DNA of 64,000 nucleotides. Origin: Diospyros lotus (lineage: Eukaryota > Streptophyta > Magnoliopsida > Ericales > Ebenaceae). The notes under the pieces are model-generated. The model saw only the letters and a program-made list of their open reading frames with translations. It was not told where the DNA came from and did no database searches. Positions 44,901 to 54,955 of this stretch are shown one piece after another (position 1 is the first letter of the stretch; every line of letters starts with the position of its first letter). Made by a program: the position numbers and the translations under genes. The stretch is taken from NCBI RefSeq assembly GCF_014633365.1, contig NC_068350.1, positions 3,415,001 through 3,479,000 of the forward strand. The letters are read 5' to 3'.

Positions 44901-47900
44901 CTAATTTCCATTGGGTCGTGACATGGGTAAGGACAAGAAATTAACCAATCATTGTCTTTCGAAAGCCTAGGTTCCCCCTGAAGACCAAGATTGGCAAAGA
45001 AACTTCCATGTTTAACAAAAGTGACATTAGCTGAGATAAAGGTTTTGCGGGATGATAGGTGGTAACATTTGTAACCATTTTGAGTGGAGGAATACCCTAT
45101 GAAGACACATTTAAGAGCTCTTGGATCAAGTTTGTTACGATTATGTGAGTGAACATGGACAAATACAACGCAGCCAAATACCCGAGTGGGCAAGAAGATT
45201 GAAGAAGTAAAATGCGGATAAAATTGTGAGAAAACTTGCCTATAACTTAAAATCAAGAGTGCGGGAGGGTGTGTAGTTGATTAAAAGAGCAGATGTAAGA
45301 GCAGCTTCCCCCAATAGATAGTTTGGGACTTTGTTTTGAAACATCAAGGCATAGGTAGTAGACAGCAAAAGACCATTTTTTCTCTCTGCCACTCCATTTT
45401 GTTGAGGGGTATCTACACACGAAGATTCATGAATCATTCTTTCATTTTGAAAGTATGAGGATAAGTTTTGATTGAAATAATCTTGTGCATTGTCTGGCCT
45501 TATCTTTTTTATTTTTACTCCAAATTGATTTTGAATCATATTATGAGAGACTGAAAAAATGAAACTCGCATAAGATTTTTTCTTTAAAAGAAAAACCCAA
45601 GTTACATGGGTGCAATCGTCAATAAAGGTAACAAATCAAGTAGCCCCAGAAATATTTTGTATATTAGAGGGTCCCCAAATATCTATGTGCATTAAGAAGA
45701 AAAACATTGAGGATCTTTTATACTAATTGGAAAATGCACACGTTTGTGTTTGGCAAGCTCACAAGTATCACAATGAAATGTGCTAACATCTACATTCTTA
45801 AATAAAGATGGAAACATGACACGAAGAACCCTGAACGAAGGATGACCTAAACGATGATGTTGAAGCAAGATCTGACTCAGGGTGGTACTATTTGTATTGG
45901 ACAACAAAGAAGTAGAGATTCGAGAAGTGAACCTTGTTGAACCCACCAATTTTGTTTGCCAATTCAAGATAGTAGAGCCCATTGTTTTCCTTAGCATGCC
46001 CAATCGTCCTCCCTAAATCTCAGTCCTAAAAAACACAATAATTGAAAGAAAAGTTGGATTGCAATTTGAGTCATTGATTAAAGTGTTGAACGGATAAGAA
46101 ATTTGTGGTGAGTTTTTGGACATGTAGGGCATTTTTAAAGGTTAAGGAAGGGCTCAGATGAATGTCACCTATTCCAAATACGTTGATGGAGGATCCACCA
46201 ACTGTGATAATTTTCCAGGAGCTGGAACATGGAGTATAAGTGGAGAAAGATTTTGAGGAAAAAGTCATGTGATCGGTTGCTCCATAATTAATTATCCATG
46301 AAGTGGGTTGGTTGTAATCCGAAGCACCAAGACCATGAGAAGCAAGAGACATACTTGATTGTGCAAATGAGCAGACACCGGGGTTGGTGGAAGATGTACC
46401 TAGAGTTTCAAGAAAGGCCTTTGGCTTCTCAATGTCCTTTTTATCAAATCACATTGTGCTAGAGGTTTCCTGGGATCTCAACGACTCCTTTGACTAAGAT
46501 AGATTTACATGTCCCTTCCTTTGTCCACCCAACGATCAACATCTTGGGGTTTATCATGAAGCTTATAGCATTCATCTTTAACATGGCCCTTTTTCTTGCC
46601 ATAGTTACACACAAGTTTGAACCTATTGTTTTGCTTCGATTTGGATTTCTTACCCTCTGAATGTGAAGTAGCTTGCTTGTTTAGAGGATTATCCTTGTAG
46701 CCCCTTGTTGTTAATGCCAATCCTTCCACCGCTTGATCATTAAGCATTACATATCTTCTACTTTCCTCGGCTCGGATAATAGAAATGGTCTCATTCAGCG
46801 ATGGTAATTCATCATTGCCAAAGATTTGAACCCTGACTTGATCATATTCTAGCCAAAGTCCAGCCAAGAAATCATAGATTCGATCTTTTTCAATAAACTT
46901 CCTTAGTGTAGTAGCATCATCATGGTCTTTCATTGAAATGGATCGATAGTGATCCATCTCCTGCCATAAATTCTTCAACAAATTCGTATACTCAGTGATA
47001 GAATGATTACCTTGCTTGGCAGCCATCAATTTCATCTTGATCTCATAAATATGGGTTGAGTCGTTCTTCTTGGAGTACGTATGTTGAATAGTCTCTCAAA
47101 TCTCCTTTGTCGTGGACAAGAACATACAAGTATCACTTATTTCTAGTACCATTGCATTCCAAAGCCATGCCATAACCATCGAGTCCTATTCATCCCATGC
47201 TACAAACTTAGGGTTATCAAGTTTTGGTCCCGTGCCAAGGAGATGACTAAGGTGGTGTTCTTTTCATGTTTCAATTTTTAATTTTTAGTTTTGAATTAAT
47301 TTTCAATTTTGTGTTTTGAGTGTCTATTTTGAAATTTTTAAAAACGCGTTCTTTTTGTCATTTTGAAAAATTGTTTCTTAAAACAGAAAACTAAAAAACG
47401 CGTTTGCTTTGAAATTTTGTAAAATGTTATTTTATGATATTTTATTTAAGAAATTTGATCATTAAATAATAAAATCAACTCTTTTTAATATAACATTTTA
47501 TATTAAATATTATCATACATAATATGTGTAATACACTTACTAATATATTATACCCAATATTTATTTTTAATTATAATATATCTATACTACATTTTTAAAA
47601 TTTTAAATAAATATATAATTTTATTTTCTAAATTTAAGAATAAATTTGTCTTTTTTCTTTTCTTTTTTTTTCCTTTTCTTTTTTTTTTTTTCTTTTTCTA
47701 TTCTCTCCTCTTCTCCGTTGCCGGCGACTACCGCCGACCAAAGATTCACACGATCAGAGCCTACCATTAGAAAGGCCAAGCAAAGAGGGTTAACATACAC
47801 AAAAATTGGCCAGATTTAATGGCTAAATTTTGATAGATTTGATTTTTAATTTTTGGCCAAACCTCAAAAACGCAGTCAATAGCCACCGGCCACCGTGGAT

Positions 47901-50900
47901 GGTGGTTTCATGGTCGTTGGTCGTCGTTTGGATGTTGCTTGGCCAGCCGGCGGTCATCAAGCCATCATTACCTGCTTGCTCTGCCATGGTTGTCGTCTGC
48001 CAAGCCTCATCAAGCCACCATCGGCATCATCAAGCCATCATCGTCGGCTCCATGTGGCCGCCGGCGATGGAGGATGAAGGAGGAAAGAGAAGTTGTCAAT
48101 GTCGATGGTGGCGGGTGAGGTCAACGGTAGCAGGAAGAGAGGAGAAAGGAGAGAGAGAGAGAGACAATGGGTTCTACGATTGGGTTTGAGGGTGGGGGTG
48201 GGTGGTGTTTTCCGCATTTTGTGTTTTCAATTAGCTTTGGCTGAAAATACCCAAAACAATAAAATGTTGTTTCGTGTTTTCTTTACAAAAATTTTCCTTG
48301 TTTTCGAAAATGCATTTTTGAAAATAGCAAAGTAAATGCGTTTTCAGTATTTTGAAAAATTGAAAACGGACTGAAAACAACAAAGAGAATAACCCCTAAG
48401 TTTTCCTTTCCTTTTGAGAAATGTTCAAACTAGTTGTGACCATTTCAGATAATTTTTTCCATTCAATCTGTAAGAGGAATGGAGATTTTGCAATTCTCCC
48501 AATGGTGTATTGCTAATCGCTTCTTCAGCAAGAATAGGAGTTTAGGGACCTGTGGTGACAGATTGATCAAACATGTCAGTATGGGGAGGGTTTTTGATCA
48601 CACGGGAAACACAGCTTTTGGGAAAAAAATTCAGAGAGAGAGCCTAGGCCCTAATACCATGTGAAGAAAGTTGAATTTCTTCACACCATCAAAGGGAAGT
48701 ACACAGACAGAATATATACACAATAGAGAAATCTAATCACATCCCTAAAAACTAGGAATCTCCTAAGAATCAGCAATCATCTAATCTAGATGGAAAACAG
48801 AGAAAGTTAGGAACTGTATAATCTCCTAGCTGTACATTGCCTAAAACAGATAGATTGTGGAATATTCTGACAGGTTGCACCAAAGGAGGAAGGGGGGTTG
48901 CTTTCAGACAGAAGTACTAACCAGGTTAGGAATACATCTATTTTGAAGGGGGAAGGTACTCCTGTACGGGAATCAAAGTGGTTAGAACAGAACAGCGCTT
49001 GCGAGCCAAATGTAGGGCAAAACTTGGGGACAGAGCAGCAGAGCAGTCAAATAGATGAATGGTGGAGAACATACAAACTAAATCTCAAAAAACATTTATT
49101 AAAAGAAAAGTTCACTTCAGCAGCTCTTGGCTCACACGCTCATTTTACTAGGGAATCATAAAGTTCATGTATCATCAATAAAGGAAAATCAGTAACACCA
49201 TTCTCAAACCACTTCCACCTTCCAACAAAAGGAAGCCACAAAATAACTTCCACCAGCATGCATCTAAAATTCTCAAAGAAACAGACAAAATAGCAATCAA
49301 GAAACAATGTTTGGGTCTTCACGTCTCAACCTGCTTGCTGAAACAATAGCTAGTTAAACCAAGAATCAAAATGCAACAATCAACTATGTCCTTTCATCCG
49401 TTTCCCACACTATAAGGGTTTTATTTAATGATAAAACAGAAACTTCTAGATATTACCATATCCTACTGTAAGTGTCTATAATCTAAGCTGAGCTTATTCT
49501 GAGTAATGTCCTTTGCCAGGCCTGGGTGTCAATTACAGATCAAAAATTCAGATAAAAACTTTTCTTTGATGTGTAGGTGAAGTCATGATTAGCAATTCCA
49601 CTACAACAACATATCAAGCCTTAATCCCCTGATCCCTGACTAGGTGGGGTCAGCAAAATGAATTCTAGCTTGACAGTCATCCCTATTTATGTATTCTAGC
49701 AATTCCACAATTAAATTAATTGAAGAACTCTCCAGGTTAGGAAGTCAAGAAAAATAGTAGCTCCCCAAATGCTACACTGGCATGTAGAGTATAAGAAAGA
49801 GGAACTGTGAATATAGTCAGTTAAGAATCAATCAAGACTTTGCCTTTGGTAATAAGAATATCTACACTTGCATTTCTCTCTCTCTTAATCAACCTTAAAA
49901 ACATTGGAGAAGTTTTTTTGAAACATACCAGTATGTCTCCATTAGGAAGAGAGCAACAATTAATAGCATTTCTAGCCAATCCACCAGACACACTGGCATC
50001 AAAGTTTCCTCTGTCAATAATTGCATTAAGCGAGCCCCCTTTTTTCAAAGAAGATTCAAAAGATTCTTCTGGAGAGCTTCTTTTCGACCAGAGCGGCTCA
50101 TCTGATTCTGAAATACGAACAAAGAAGTGGGAATTCTCAAATTTTCGCAACAGTCTTTCAGTTTGTCGTTTGCGATCTTCCATTCTAAGAAGAGATTCAC
50201 CAGAAGAAATATCCTTTTGTGGATCAATCTTTTCTGAAAGATTATCACTATCCTGATCAACATCATGACTAATCGGACTCACTTCCCCACTCTCAGAAGC
50301 AGCATCAATTTCATATCCAACATTTCCATTTTGTTTCTTGGTGTTTTTCCCAATGCCATTTTTACTCATCAAGGCAGCAACTTTAAATGGTGTGATAATT
50401 TCTATATCCTGCTTATACGCAGACAAGCATGCTAACATATGGACTTGCTCACCTAGAATAAGAAAAGAGTTCAGATCCCAATGAGACAAGGAAAAAGAAA
50501 GAAAATAAAAAAGGGCTCCTCAGACAGCATATAAAATAAGGAAATGCACTCCAAAAGAGTGAACCATGTCAAATGTTATAATTAGCTAAAGCATTAGATT
50601 TAAGAATAAACCTACCAGGAAAAAGAAAATGGCGGTCTAGAGAGCGAAATGAACCCATATCTGATGCTTCACTCCAATTATCAGGAAGGTTCTCTATACA
50701 AAGGGAGGAAAAGAGAAATCAAGCACTAGAATTGGTCCATACAAAAACTCAAGAAAGAAGGCATAACACTTATCAAGGTCTCTATTAGAAGAATGCACAT
50801 CATGATAACTAAAAGCCAATAAGTCATTTGGATAGAATTATTAGACGGTAAAGAACATAAGCATTTCAATAACTAATTCAGGATCAATTGTGATATAACA

Positions 50901-51528
50901 TAGGCCTTAAGGCTCAGAGAATCCCAATTGCAAATTTTCACCCAACTTGTAAAATTCTATTTTCTGGAAGTCCATAAATCCCAAAAGGTTCACCATAGTT
51001 GAAATCTTATTTGACTCATAAGAGAAGAAACCGTAGTTATGTATCCAATACATTCCTAGTCAGAATAGACGGCGGCTAACTGTGACACGTGTCTGGAAGT
51101 TCAGTTCAAATGCAAGTGTTTCTTAGTATGTGATAAACCAGCTGAACTGCGAGAACAAGTACACTAACACAATTTGACTCATAACTTGATAAAACCATAT
51201 ATAGAGTAATTCAGACAACTGGTGGGGAAATACTATCTGGGATGATTATGCATCCTTCGTCTTCAGCAACATCAATGTAGTTCTCCACAACTGGCAAGTC
51301 ATCCTTGGATCTTGTCCCCTCGCCGCTTCCATTTTCACCCCCATTTCCATCAGCATCACCTCCACGAACTTCACCCGCATGACTCTGAGAAAATGGATCT
51401 TCGGCTATAAGACCCTCCAACGTGGTCACATGCTTCGTAACATAGATCCCATCTGTCCCCGATAAACTAGAAGGCTGCTCTGTCACCGGAGGCGGCGCTG
51501 TCTGGGCAGGCCGCAGCAGAAAATTCAT
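28101..51528 (-). CDS. Plant-specific 849-residue protein, possibly TRAPPII-associated (TRIPP/Trs65-like)
   Basis: Ten exons join in frame with GT-AG borders: 51528-51234, 50693-50616, 50452-49929, 32879-32241, 32090-31936, 31221-31016, 30911-30781, 30703-30357, 30273-30170 and 28171-28101. The start is the ATG of MNFLLRPAQT, a start I recall from relatives. Recognisable conserved blocks are TTLEGLIAEDPF, IPDKNLPDNW, GEQVHMLACLSA, ITPFKVAALMSKNGIG, WDQFASQK, FSVRCGLEGIYRPGRRWRRK, ILKPATLTWKN and the C-terminal THLWLQSRVPLG with LPLTDGIITLDSLQI. The last part resembles the Ig-like end of TRAPPII subunit Trs65, so a role in Golgi/trans-Golgi vesicle tethering is possible; this link is inference from pattern only. 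The middle is Ser/Pro-rich and probably disordered. Intron 3 is 17 kb and full of nested transposons. All frames and splice sites are intact, so the gene should be functional if the long intron is spliced. Confidence 0.87.
28172..30169 (-). other. Intron 9 of the TRIPP-like gene
   Basis: About 2.0 kb between the last two coding exons. It contains no recognised gene. A T-run followed by 22 G (29954-29975) is the only striking feature. Confidence 0.8.
29954..29975. repeat. Homopolymer G run of 22 bases after a T run
   Basis: A stretch of T is followed by 22 consecutive G and then CGGAG. Such runs are unstable and error-prone in sequencing. Confidence 0.9.
31640..31776 (-). mobile_element. Au-like tRNA-derived SINE in intron 5
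   Basis: On the minus strand it starts near GAGTGAGCCTTGGTACCACT (A-box region) and holds the B-box GGTCACAGGTTCAAGTT at 31728-31712, followed by AGAAACAACTTCTTTTC and GGTAAGG. This is the layout of the plant Au SINE with its internal RNA polymerase III promoter. Direct repeats CATTTCTAATTGCC... and CATTTCTAACTGCC... (31578 and 31783) flank the region. It lies in gene sense. Confidence 0.65.
33603..33811 (-). repeat. 3' LTR of the intronic Copia element
   Basis: About 90 percent alike by eye to 48660-48872; begins TGTTAGAATATTCC on the minus strand after a purine tract. Confidence 0.9.
33826..34416 (-). pseudogene. Copia RNase H remnant
   Basis: The frame at 34416-34123 reads RYSKAHMGKGILF, YTNTDYVGSIVDRRSTSGYC and SRSSTEVE-like KKQLIVARSSTEVEL of the Copia RNase H domain. 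The C-terminal end (TKGLASHTFQKIVGKLGM) can be read down to 33826 just before the 3' LTR. Frame breaks separate the two. Confidence 0.85.
34560..35512 (-). pseudogene. Copia reverse transcriptase remnant
   Basis: The frame 35512-35024 gives the start of the RT domain (EEWRHAIKVEMDALEKNKTW, CKWVFSVKY, QDTFAPVAKM). After a stop KNAFLHGDLEEEIYMA and CRLKIALYGLKQ follow at 35017-34829. The catalytic LYVDDIIV is still present at about 34785-34760 in another frame. Several stops and shifts make it non-functional. Confidence 0.88.
35774..36937 (-). repeat. 3' LTR of Gypsy element I, split by a hAT-like insertion
   Basis: The outer parts 35774-35854 and 36680-36937 match 44576-44923 in order; the middle is the foreign foldback element. 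Confidence 0.92.
35855..36671. mobile_element. hAT-like foldback MITE with GC-rich arms
   Basis: 817 bp framed by an eight-base duplication ATAGAACT (35847-35854 and 36672-36679), the size made by hAT transposases. The ends read ATAGGTGTCAAAAGGGCCGG and, inverted, CTAGAGGTGTCAAAAGGGCC. Each arm of about 200 bases is packed with GGGCCGGGCC-type words and can pair with the other, around an AT-rich centre. No transposase is encoded. It is present in only one LTR of element I, so it arrived after that insertion. Confidence 0.85.
36938..39472 (-). pseudogene. Interior of Gypsy element I with a gag fragment
   Basis: At 37932-37699 a frame reads ITGPRMDIPAFERDRPRWWV, then FYQYRVAEREEVNMATTYLD and AWF, the N-terminal part of a Gypsy gag. 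The rest has scattered short frames and no protease, RT or integrase motif. It ends at the polypurine tract by 36938. Confidence 0.7.
39473..39823 (-). repeat. 3' LTR of Gypsy element II
   Basis: Matches 44140-44482 with a few changes and small gaps; TG...CA ends. Confidence 0.93.
39860..40930 (-). pseudogene. Gypsy element II integrase with chromodomain-like end
   Basis: The frame 40930-39917 has the integrase core: SIDFIEGLPRS, VDKFTKYSHFV, IVSDRDKIFTSLFWKEL and YHPESDGQTERVNQRLE. It is followed by the GPFLITARVGSVAYKLQLP module and a chromodomain-like end PRAILDKRVIYKHGAPIPQV, LVNWSGLHADDNT. A TGA replaces the Trp codon expected right after DDNT; EYLPDLL follows it. The zinc-binding HHCC part at the front is deleted. 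Confidence 0.9.
41026..41514 (-). pseudogene. Gypsy element II RNase H
   Basis: 162 residues: RGLRGFLGLTGYYCRFVKNY of the RT connection, then LETDACASGIGVVLVQ with the catalytic Asp, YEKELLAVL and FVIKTDHESLKFLLQQQL. The frame breaks from the RT frame at 41514-41508 by an overlap, showing a shift. Confidence 0.9.
41508..42800 (-). pseudogene. Gypsy element II protease and reverse transcriptase
   Basis: Protease motif VLIDSGSTHSSLDEAVARRL is read at about 42795-42735, with a stop before the frame at 42638. RT motifs are GCDVVLGVDWM, VLLVKKKDGIWRFCVDYRQL, DLRSGYHQIRM, FLVMPFGLTNASATFQSLMN and VFFDDILIYS with the catalytic Asp pair. The domain is complete in sequence although separated from protease by the stop. 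Confidence 0.92.
42960..43980 (-). pseudogene. Gypsy element II gag
   Basis: Pieces from 43980 down: KLEIPVFEGENPRWW, then VRFEDKSMRDVIKEFNKLKQ and AYQQKFEELRSMM of the capsid domain (43478-43251), and a CCHC knuckle CYKCGDRYFMGHKC near 43010. Several stops lie between the pieces. Confidence 0.85.
44140..44482 (-). repeat. 5' LTR of Gypsy element II
   Basis: 343 bp; begins TGTCATGTAATAACC on the minus strand and is followed by the initiator-Met primer site. Confidence 0.93.
44576..44923 (-). repeat. 5' LTR of Gypsy element I
   Basis: 348 bp; begins TGTCACGACCCAATGG on the minus strand and is followed by TGGTATCAGAGCCATCG. Confidence 0.93.
44929..45660 (-). pseudogene. Copia integrase remnant
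   Basis: The frame 45539-45240 holds IRPDNAQDYFN and DTPQQNGVAERKNGLLLSTT, the second Asp and Glu region of the D,D35E core. 45256-44885 holds the following RVFGCVVFVHVHSHNRNKLD, PRALKCVFIGYSSTQNGYKC module. The first part of the core is broken by stops, and the end is cut by the Gypsy insertion, whose LTR starts at 44923. Confidence 0.88.
45692..46352 (-). pseudogene. Copia protease and gag-pre-integrase remnant
   Basis: 46352-46071 reads WIINYGATDHMTFSSKSFST, a Copia protease in which the usual D-S/T-G active site WIIDSGA is changed to INYGA, then VGGSSINVFGIGDIHLS. 46003-45692 reads LLQHHRLGHPSFRVL and HCDTCELAKHKR, the HHCC zinc-binding part of integrase. Confidence 0.88.
46505..48490 (-). 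pseudogene. Copia gag, split by a DNA transposon
   Basis: The main frame 47035-46505 gives ITEYTNLLKNLWQEMDHYRS, FLAGLWLEYDQVRVQI and a knuckle region CNYGKKKGHVKDEC in which the second Cys is Gly. Upstream WLWNAMVLEISDTCMFLSTT is read to 47220 with stops. After skipping 47251-48396 the N-terminal LNGKNYLKWSQLV is found at about 48465-48425, so the DNA element lies inside gag. Confidence 0.82.
47251..48396. mobile_element. PIF/Harbinger-like non-autonomous DNA element with a GC-rich core
   Basis: The 1,146-bp segment interrupts the Copia gag and is flanked by TAA on both sides (47248-47250 and 48397-48399). Its ends are imperfect inverted repeats, GGTGGTGTTCTTTTCATG and GGGGTTATTCTCTTTGTTG, followed by AAAACGCGTT and AAAACGCATT words. 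The outer parts are AT-rich; the middle (47700-48200) is GC-rich and may be captured gene or promoter DNA, but no protein was recognised. A Mutator-like origin is the alternative. Confidence 0.55.
48660..48872 (-). repeat. 5' LTR of the intronic Copia element
   Basis: Begins TGTCAGAATATTCC on the minus strand, with the primer-like TGGTATTAGGGCC directly after its end at 48660. Confidence 0.9.
49600..49675 (-). repeat. LINE 3' tail fragment in intron 3
   Basis: Read on the minus strand: CTAGAATTCATTTTGCTGAC, CCCACCTAGTCAGGGAT and AAGGCTTGATATGTTGTTGT. Same family as the tails in the kinase gene, here in gene sense. Confidence 0.65.
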
Positions 51529-51900
51529 CGTCCCACCGAATATTTTTTCTACAACATCAAGCAAAATGTCTCAGAATTCGCATTTCTTTTTATTTCCATC
51601 TGTAAGATAAACTACACACGTATACACAAATTCATCGCATTTCCTGAAACCCTAACATTTTAGAGATAAAAAAAAGAGACAGAGATCCGACCGATCAGCA
51701 ACGGGGATGAGAAATTCCCCTATTTGTTGAATCGCACATACGTGGACACAAATGATGCACAAAATTGGTAGAGAAACATATACATAAACATATACATATA
51801 GACGAACCTATATACCTACATCCTTCACACACCCGCACACACACACAGCAGATCGGATATCGCAGGCGGAGAGATTATACCAGATCGGAGATCACAGTCG
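51529..51900 (-). other. 5' leader and probable leader intron of the TRIPP-like gene
   Basis: Just before the ATG the minus strand has TTGCTTGATGTTGTAG followed by AAAAAATATTCGG, a likely acceptor. Near 51885 GATCTG|GTATAATC may be the matching donor, after a leader rich in GATCTCCGATC words. A leader intron is common in such genes; this one is inferred. Confidence 0.4.
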
Positions 51901-53209
51901 GAGATTGCGAGGGAAGACTTCGATTCACTGTGCGGGCATCAGTCGCTGCCTTCAACTAAACACTATAATTCGTTTGGTTTCATTGATGGCTAATTCGAGA
52001 CCATTTTCTATTTCTCTGTATTCTAAGTGTATTTTTACGTCTTATATCTTCCTAACCACCTGAATATGAGTAAATTAGACTCACGCCCCTAATTATACTT
52101 TCTCCCTGTTATTATTAAAATTATGAATATGACAAAAATATTTTCAAATTTTCTCTTTTTATTTTTTTTATTCTCGTTCTTTGTTTAGCAAATCAGCTAA
52201 AACTCAATAGTTTGTTAATCTTTTAATCTCTTTATTTGATTCAACGATAATTAAATTATTACTGAACTAAAAAACGAAACACGTAAAGTCAAATTGTGAC
52301 TAGTTCATCGTATAATTAAAAAATAAAAAAAGTAATAAAATATGAGAATATTTTTATTATATTAAACTTTCTTAACACGTGAAGTAATAGGAGAGAAAAA
52401 ACGTATTTATAGTGGTAAAATCATAATCTGTTATTTTTCAAATATTATGGATATTTTTATTTGTTTGTCAAATATTAAGAGTATTAAGCGTAATTTGTCC
52501 TTTAAATTATTACAATTATTAAGATTAATAGTGGTATACTAAATGCAAATAAAAAAATAGAGTTTTTAAATACAAAAATGATAGAAACTCGTTACATCAT
52601 ACACAATAACAATAATATATTTTTATTGAAATAATTACGTCTTACTTGTTAAACCTATTTTGAAAAATATAATGCTAACTATTATCCTTAGGTCTACTAA
52701 AGTCTTTGAATCTTTGATGTTTAAGTCAATCGACACGAGACCAATGGGCAATCCATTTCATTTTTTTAAGATGATTTCAATTTCTATCAATCTTTATTAT
52801 TTTTTGGTGAGGTATATATATCTCTTTATATGAGTATTTTTTAAGATATTTATAAAAAGTTCTTTAATAATAGAGAACTCTTTTGATCACATTTGAGAAA
52901 GTTGTTATATTAATTGCCCAGCCTCTACCCTTTTTATTATCCAAAAGAAAAAAATTATTTCCTTATTGAGCAAATAAAGTTTACGCATTAGTGCAGATAT
53001 AATGGGTGATGTGGCTTCCTATTTTCTCTCATTTGATAGAGTATATGATAAGATATAATGAATAATAAAAACTACTTGCATGATATTATTTTTCAAAACA
53101 TATCATATCGGTTCATTTCACTTATGTTTGAAAATTCGTGATCTACTTAATTATTATAGCTTTAAGAGTAATAGATAAAATCTTATATTTATTAACTTTC
53201 GAACAAATT

Positions 53210-53710
53210 ATTTGGCCAGATTCATATTTTTGCTTATATACTTTTAGTTTTATTTTTATAATTATTTAAAATTTTCATTATTTTGATTACACTCGTGAAC
53301 CTAATTTTTGAGTCAATTTAATCCTTATATATTGACATTTTTTTCGTGTGTCAACTCAAAATTTTTGTTATTTTGATTACAGTCCTAGATATGCATTTTT
53401 AAGTTAATTTAATCATATATTTTTATATTCAAAAAAAGATAAAATGAGATAATAAAGTACAAGTCACGCTCAATTTATATCAAGGTGCTAAGAGTTAATT
53501 TGACTTGAAAATACATGTTTAAAATTATAATTAAAATAATAAAAAAATTAAATTATCATAAAAGAATGTCAAAATACAATAAATTTTAACTGATTAAAAA
53601 ATACAAATTAAAAAACGTAATCAAAATAATAAAAAACTTAAATATATAAAATAAAACATAAAATTACATGGAAAAAAAAAAGTTTGGCCCAACTATTTTT
53701 GTATTTGCAA
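53210..53710. mobile_element. Possible MITE with long inverted ends
   Basis: The left part TTATTTGGCCAGATTC ... TTATTTTGATTACA and the inverted right part TAGTTGGGCCAAACTT ... TTATTTTGATTACG match in order over about 90 bases. The interior has no coding frame. The target duplication could not be fixed. Confidence 0.4.
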
Positions 53711-54544
53711 GTAATAGTTTAGGCAATTAATTTGGCACCAATAACAATTTAAGATTTTTTTTTGAATATTGTTGGTCACTTAGAGTATGACTAGTAAATA
53801 TTATTGATTAATGATTTTATTGAAAAATATATATTTGATAAATATAATAAATTATATTTGAGATTAATAATAAATATAACTCATAAGATATAACAAAAAT
53901 AAATACAATGAGGCACAACACAATTTATAATGATTTGGTATTTTCACGTACACCTAATTCACTATCTCAAAGTCTAACCATTATTGGGGTTCTACTAAAT
54001 CAAAATCACAAAGGTTTCCACACTAACTCACATTGGAAACTAGATACACACATAAATTACAATGGGTTCTAGGCAACCACTACACCAATATTTTATTTCT
54101 AACTTACATTGGAAACTAATTTACCTAGATTTTAACGGATTTAGGAAACCTATATAATCTTCAATAATAATTTAAATTTTACAAATAATTTGTCCACATC
54201 TGGACATAAAGAAGTAATTAAGAACAAATTATAGAAGACAATAAAATTTGAATAAATAAATAAATTTGTAATTTCAAATGAAGAAGTTCGGATTTGTCGT
54301 AGATGAATTAAATAACTTTTCTCCTTTTGCCTTGTGGTTTTTCGGTGAATGAACAATAAATATTTAAGAGTTTTGAAATGATTGGAAATTAGTTTGAGAG
54401 CTTTGAACGTGCAATATATGTAATGGATATTCAAAAAATGAGTTTATGGGGTATTTATAAGCATTTTAGCCACTAAATAAAATGTCAATATGAAATTTGA
54501 AATTCAAAAAATGCTTAGACTTTCTTAAATAATAAAAAACATAT

Positions 54545-54955
54545 ATCACTTTTAATTCAAAATAAATTTACTTTTTGCATAAGAAATCAATATTTAAAAA
54601 TTCAAATATAAGTTTTTGAGATATAAATGATTAGAACAAGAAAACATGTCTAAAAACAATCTCATTTAATTCAAAATAAATTTACTTTTTGCATGAGTAA
54701 GAGAAAATATGTTTAAAACTAATTTTCTTTAATTCAAAATAAATTTACTTTTTGTATGAGAAAGAGAAAACATGTCTAAAAATAATTATTATTTAATTCA
54801 AAATAAATATACTATTTGCACAAGTAATCAAAATATTTTATTAATAAATAAAAATTTAAATATAAACTTTTGGAACATAAACGATCAAAATAATGAAACA
54901 TGTCTAAAGACAATTCATCTTTAATTCAAAATAAATTTATTATTTATACTTATTT
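54545..54955 (+). repeat. Imperfect tandem repeats, five copies
   Basis: TTTAATTCAAAATAAATTTA recurs at about 54550, 54666, 54730, 54794 (with one change) and 54920, often followed by CTTTTTGCATGAGAAAGAG and ACATGTCTAAA. Spacing is 64 bp for the central units and longer outside. Confidence 0.8.

Larger units (their letters stand above)
35774..44923 (-). mobile_element. Gypsy-type gag-only LTR element (element I), nested in the Copia element
   Basis: LTRs lie at 35774-36937 (339 bp once the hAT insertion and its duplication are removed) and 44576-44923 (348 bp). The perfect duplication TGGGT is at 35769-35773 and 44924-44928. The primer site TGGTATCAGAGCCATCG follows the 5' LTR, and AAGGAGGGGGAAT precedes the 3' LTR. 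The own interior (36938-39472 plus 44488-44575) is only about 2.6 kb and shows a Gypsy gag fragment but no polymerase, so the element was probably non-autonomous. A second Gypsy element sits inside it near the 5' end. Confidence 0.9.
33603..48872 (-). mobile_element. Copia retrotransposon, broken up by later insertions, in intron 3
   Basis: LTRs of 209 and 213 bp lie at 33603-33811 and 48660-48872, flanked by a perfect five-base duplication GGTTG (33598-33602 and 48873-48877). The primer-like TGGTATTAGGGCC follows the 5' LTR and CAGCTTGAGAGAAAG precedes the 3' LTR. Gag, protease, integrase, reverse transcriptase and RNase H are readable in Copia order but with stops. After removal of the Gypsy insert (35774-44923 plus duplicated TGGGT) and the DNA element at 47251-48396 the element is about 5 kb, normal for Copia. 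Confidence 0.92.

Noticed and set aside
47830..48335. Open frames in the GC-rich core of the Harbinger-like element
   Set aside because: Overlapping frames on one strand with biased composition and no recognised domain; noted only as possible captured DNA.
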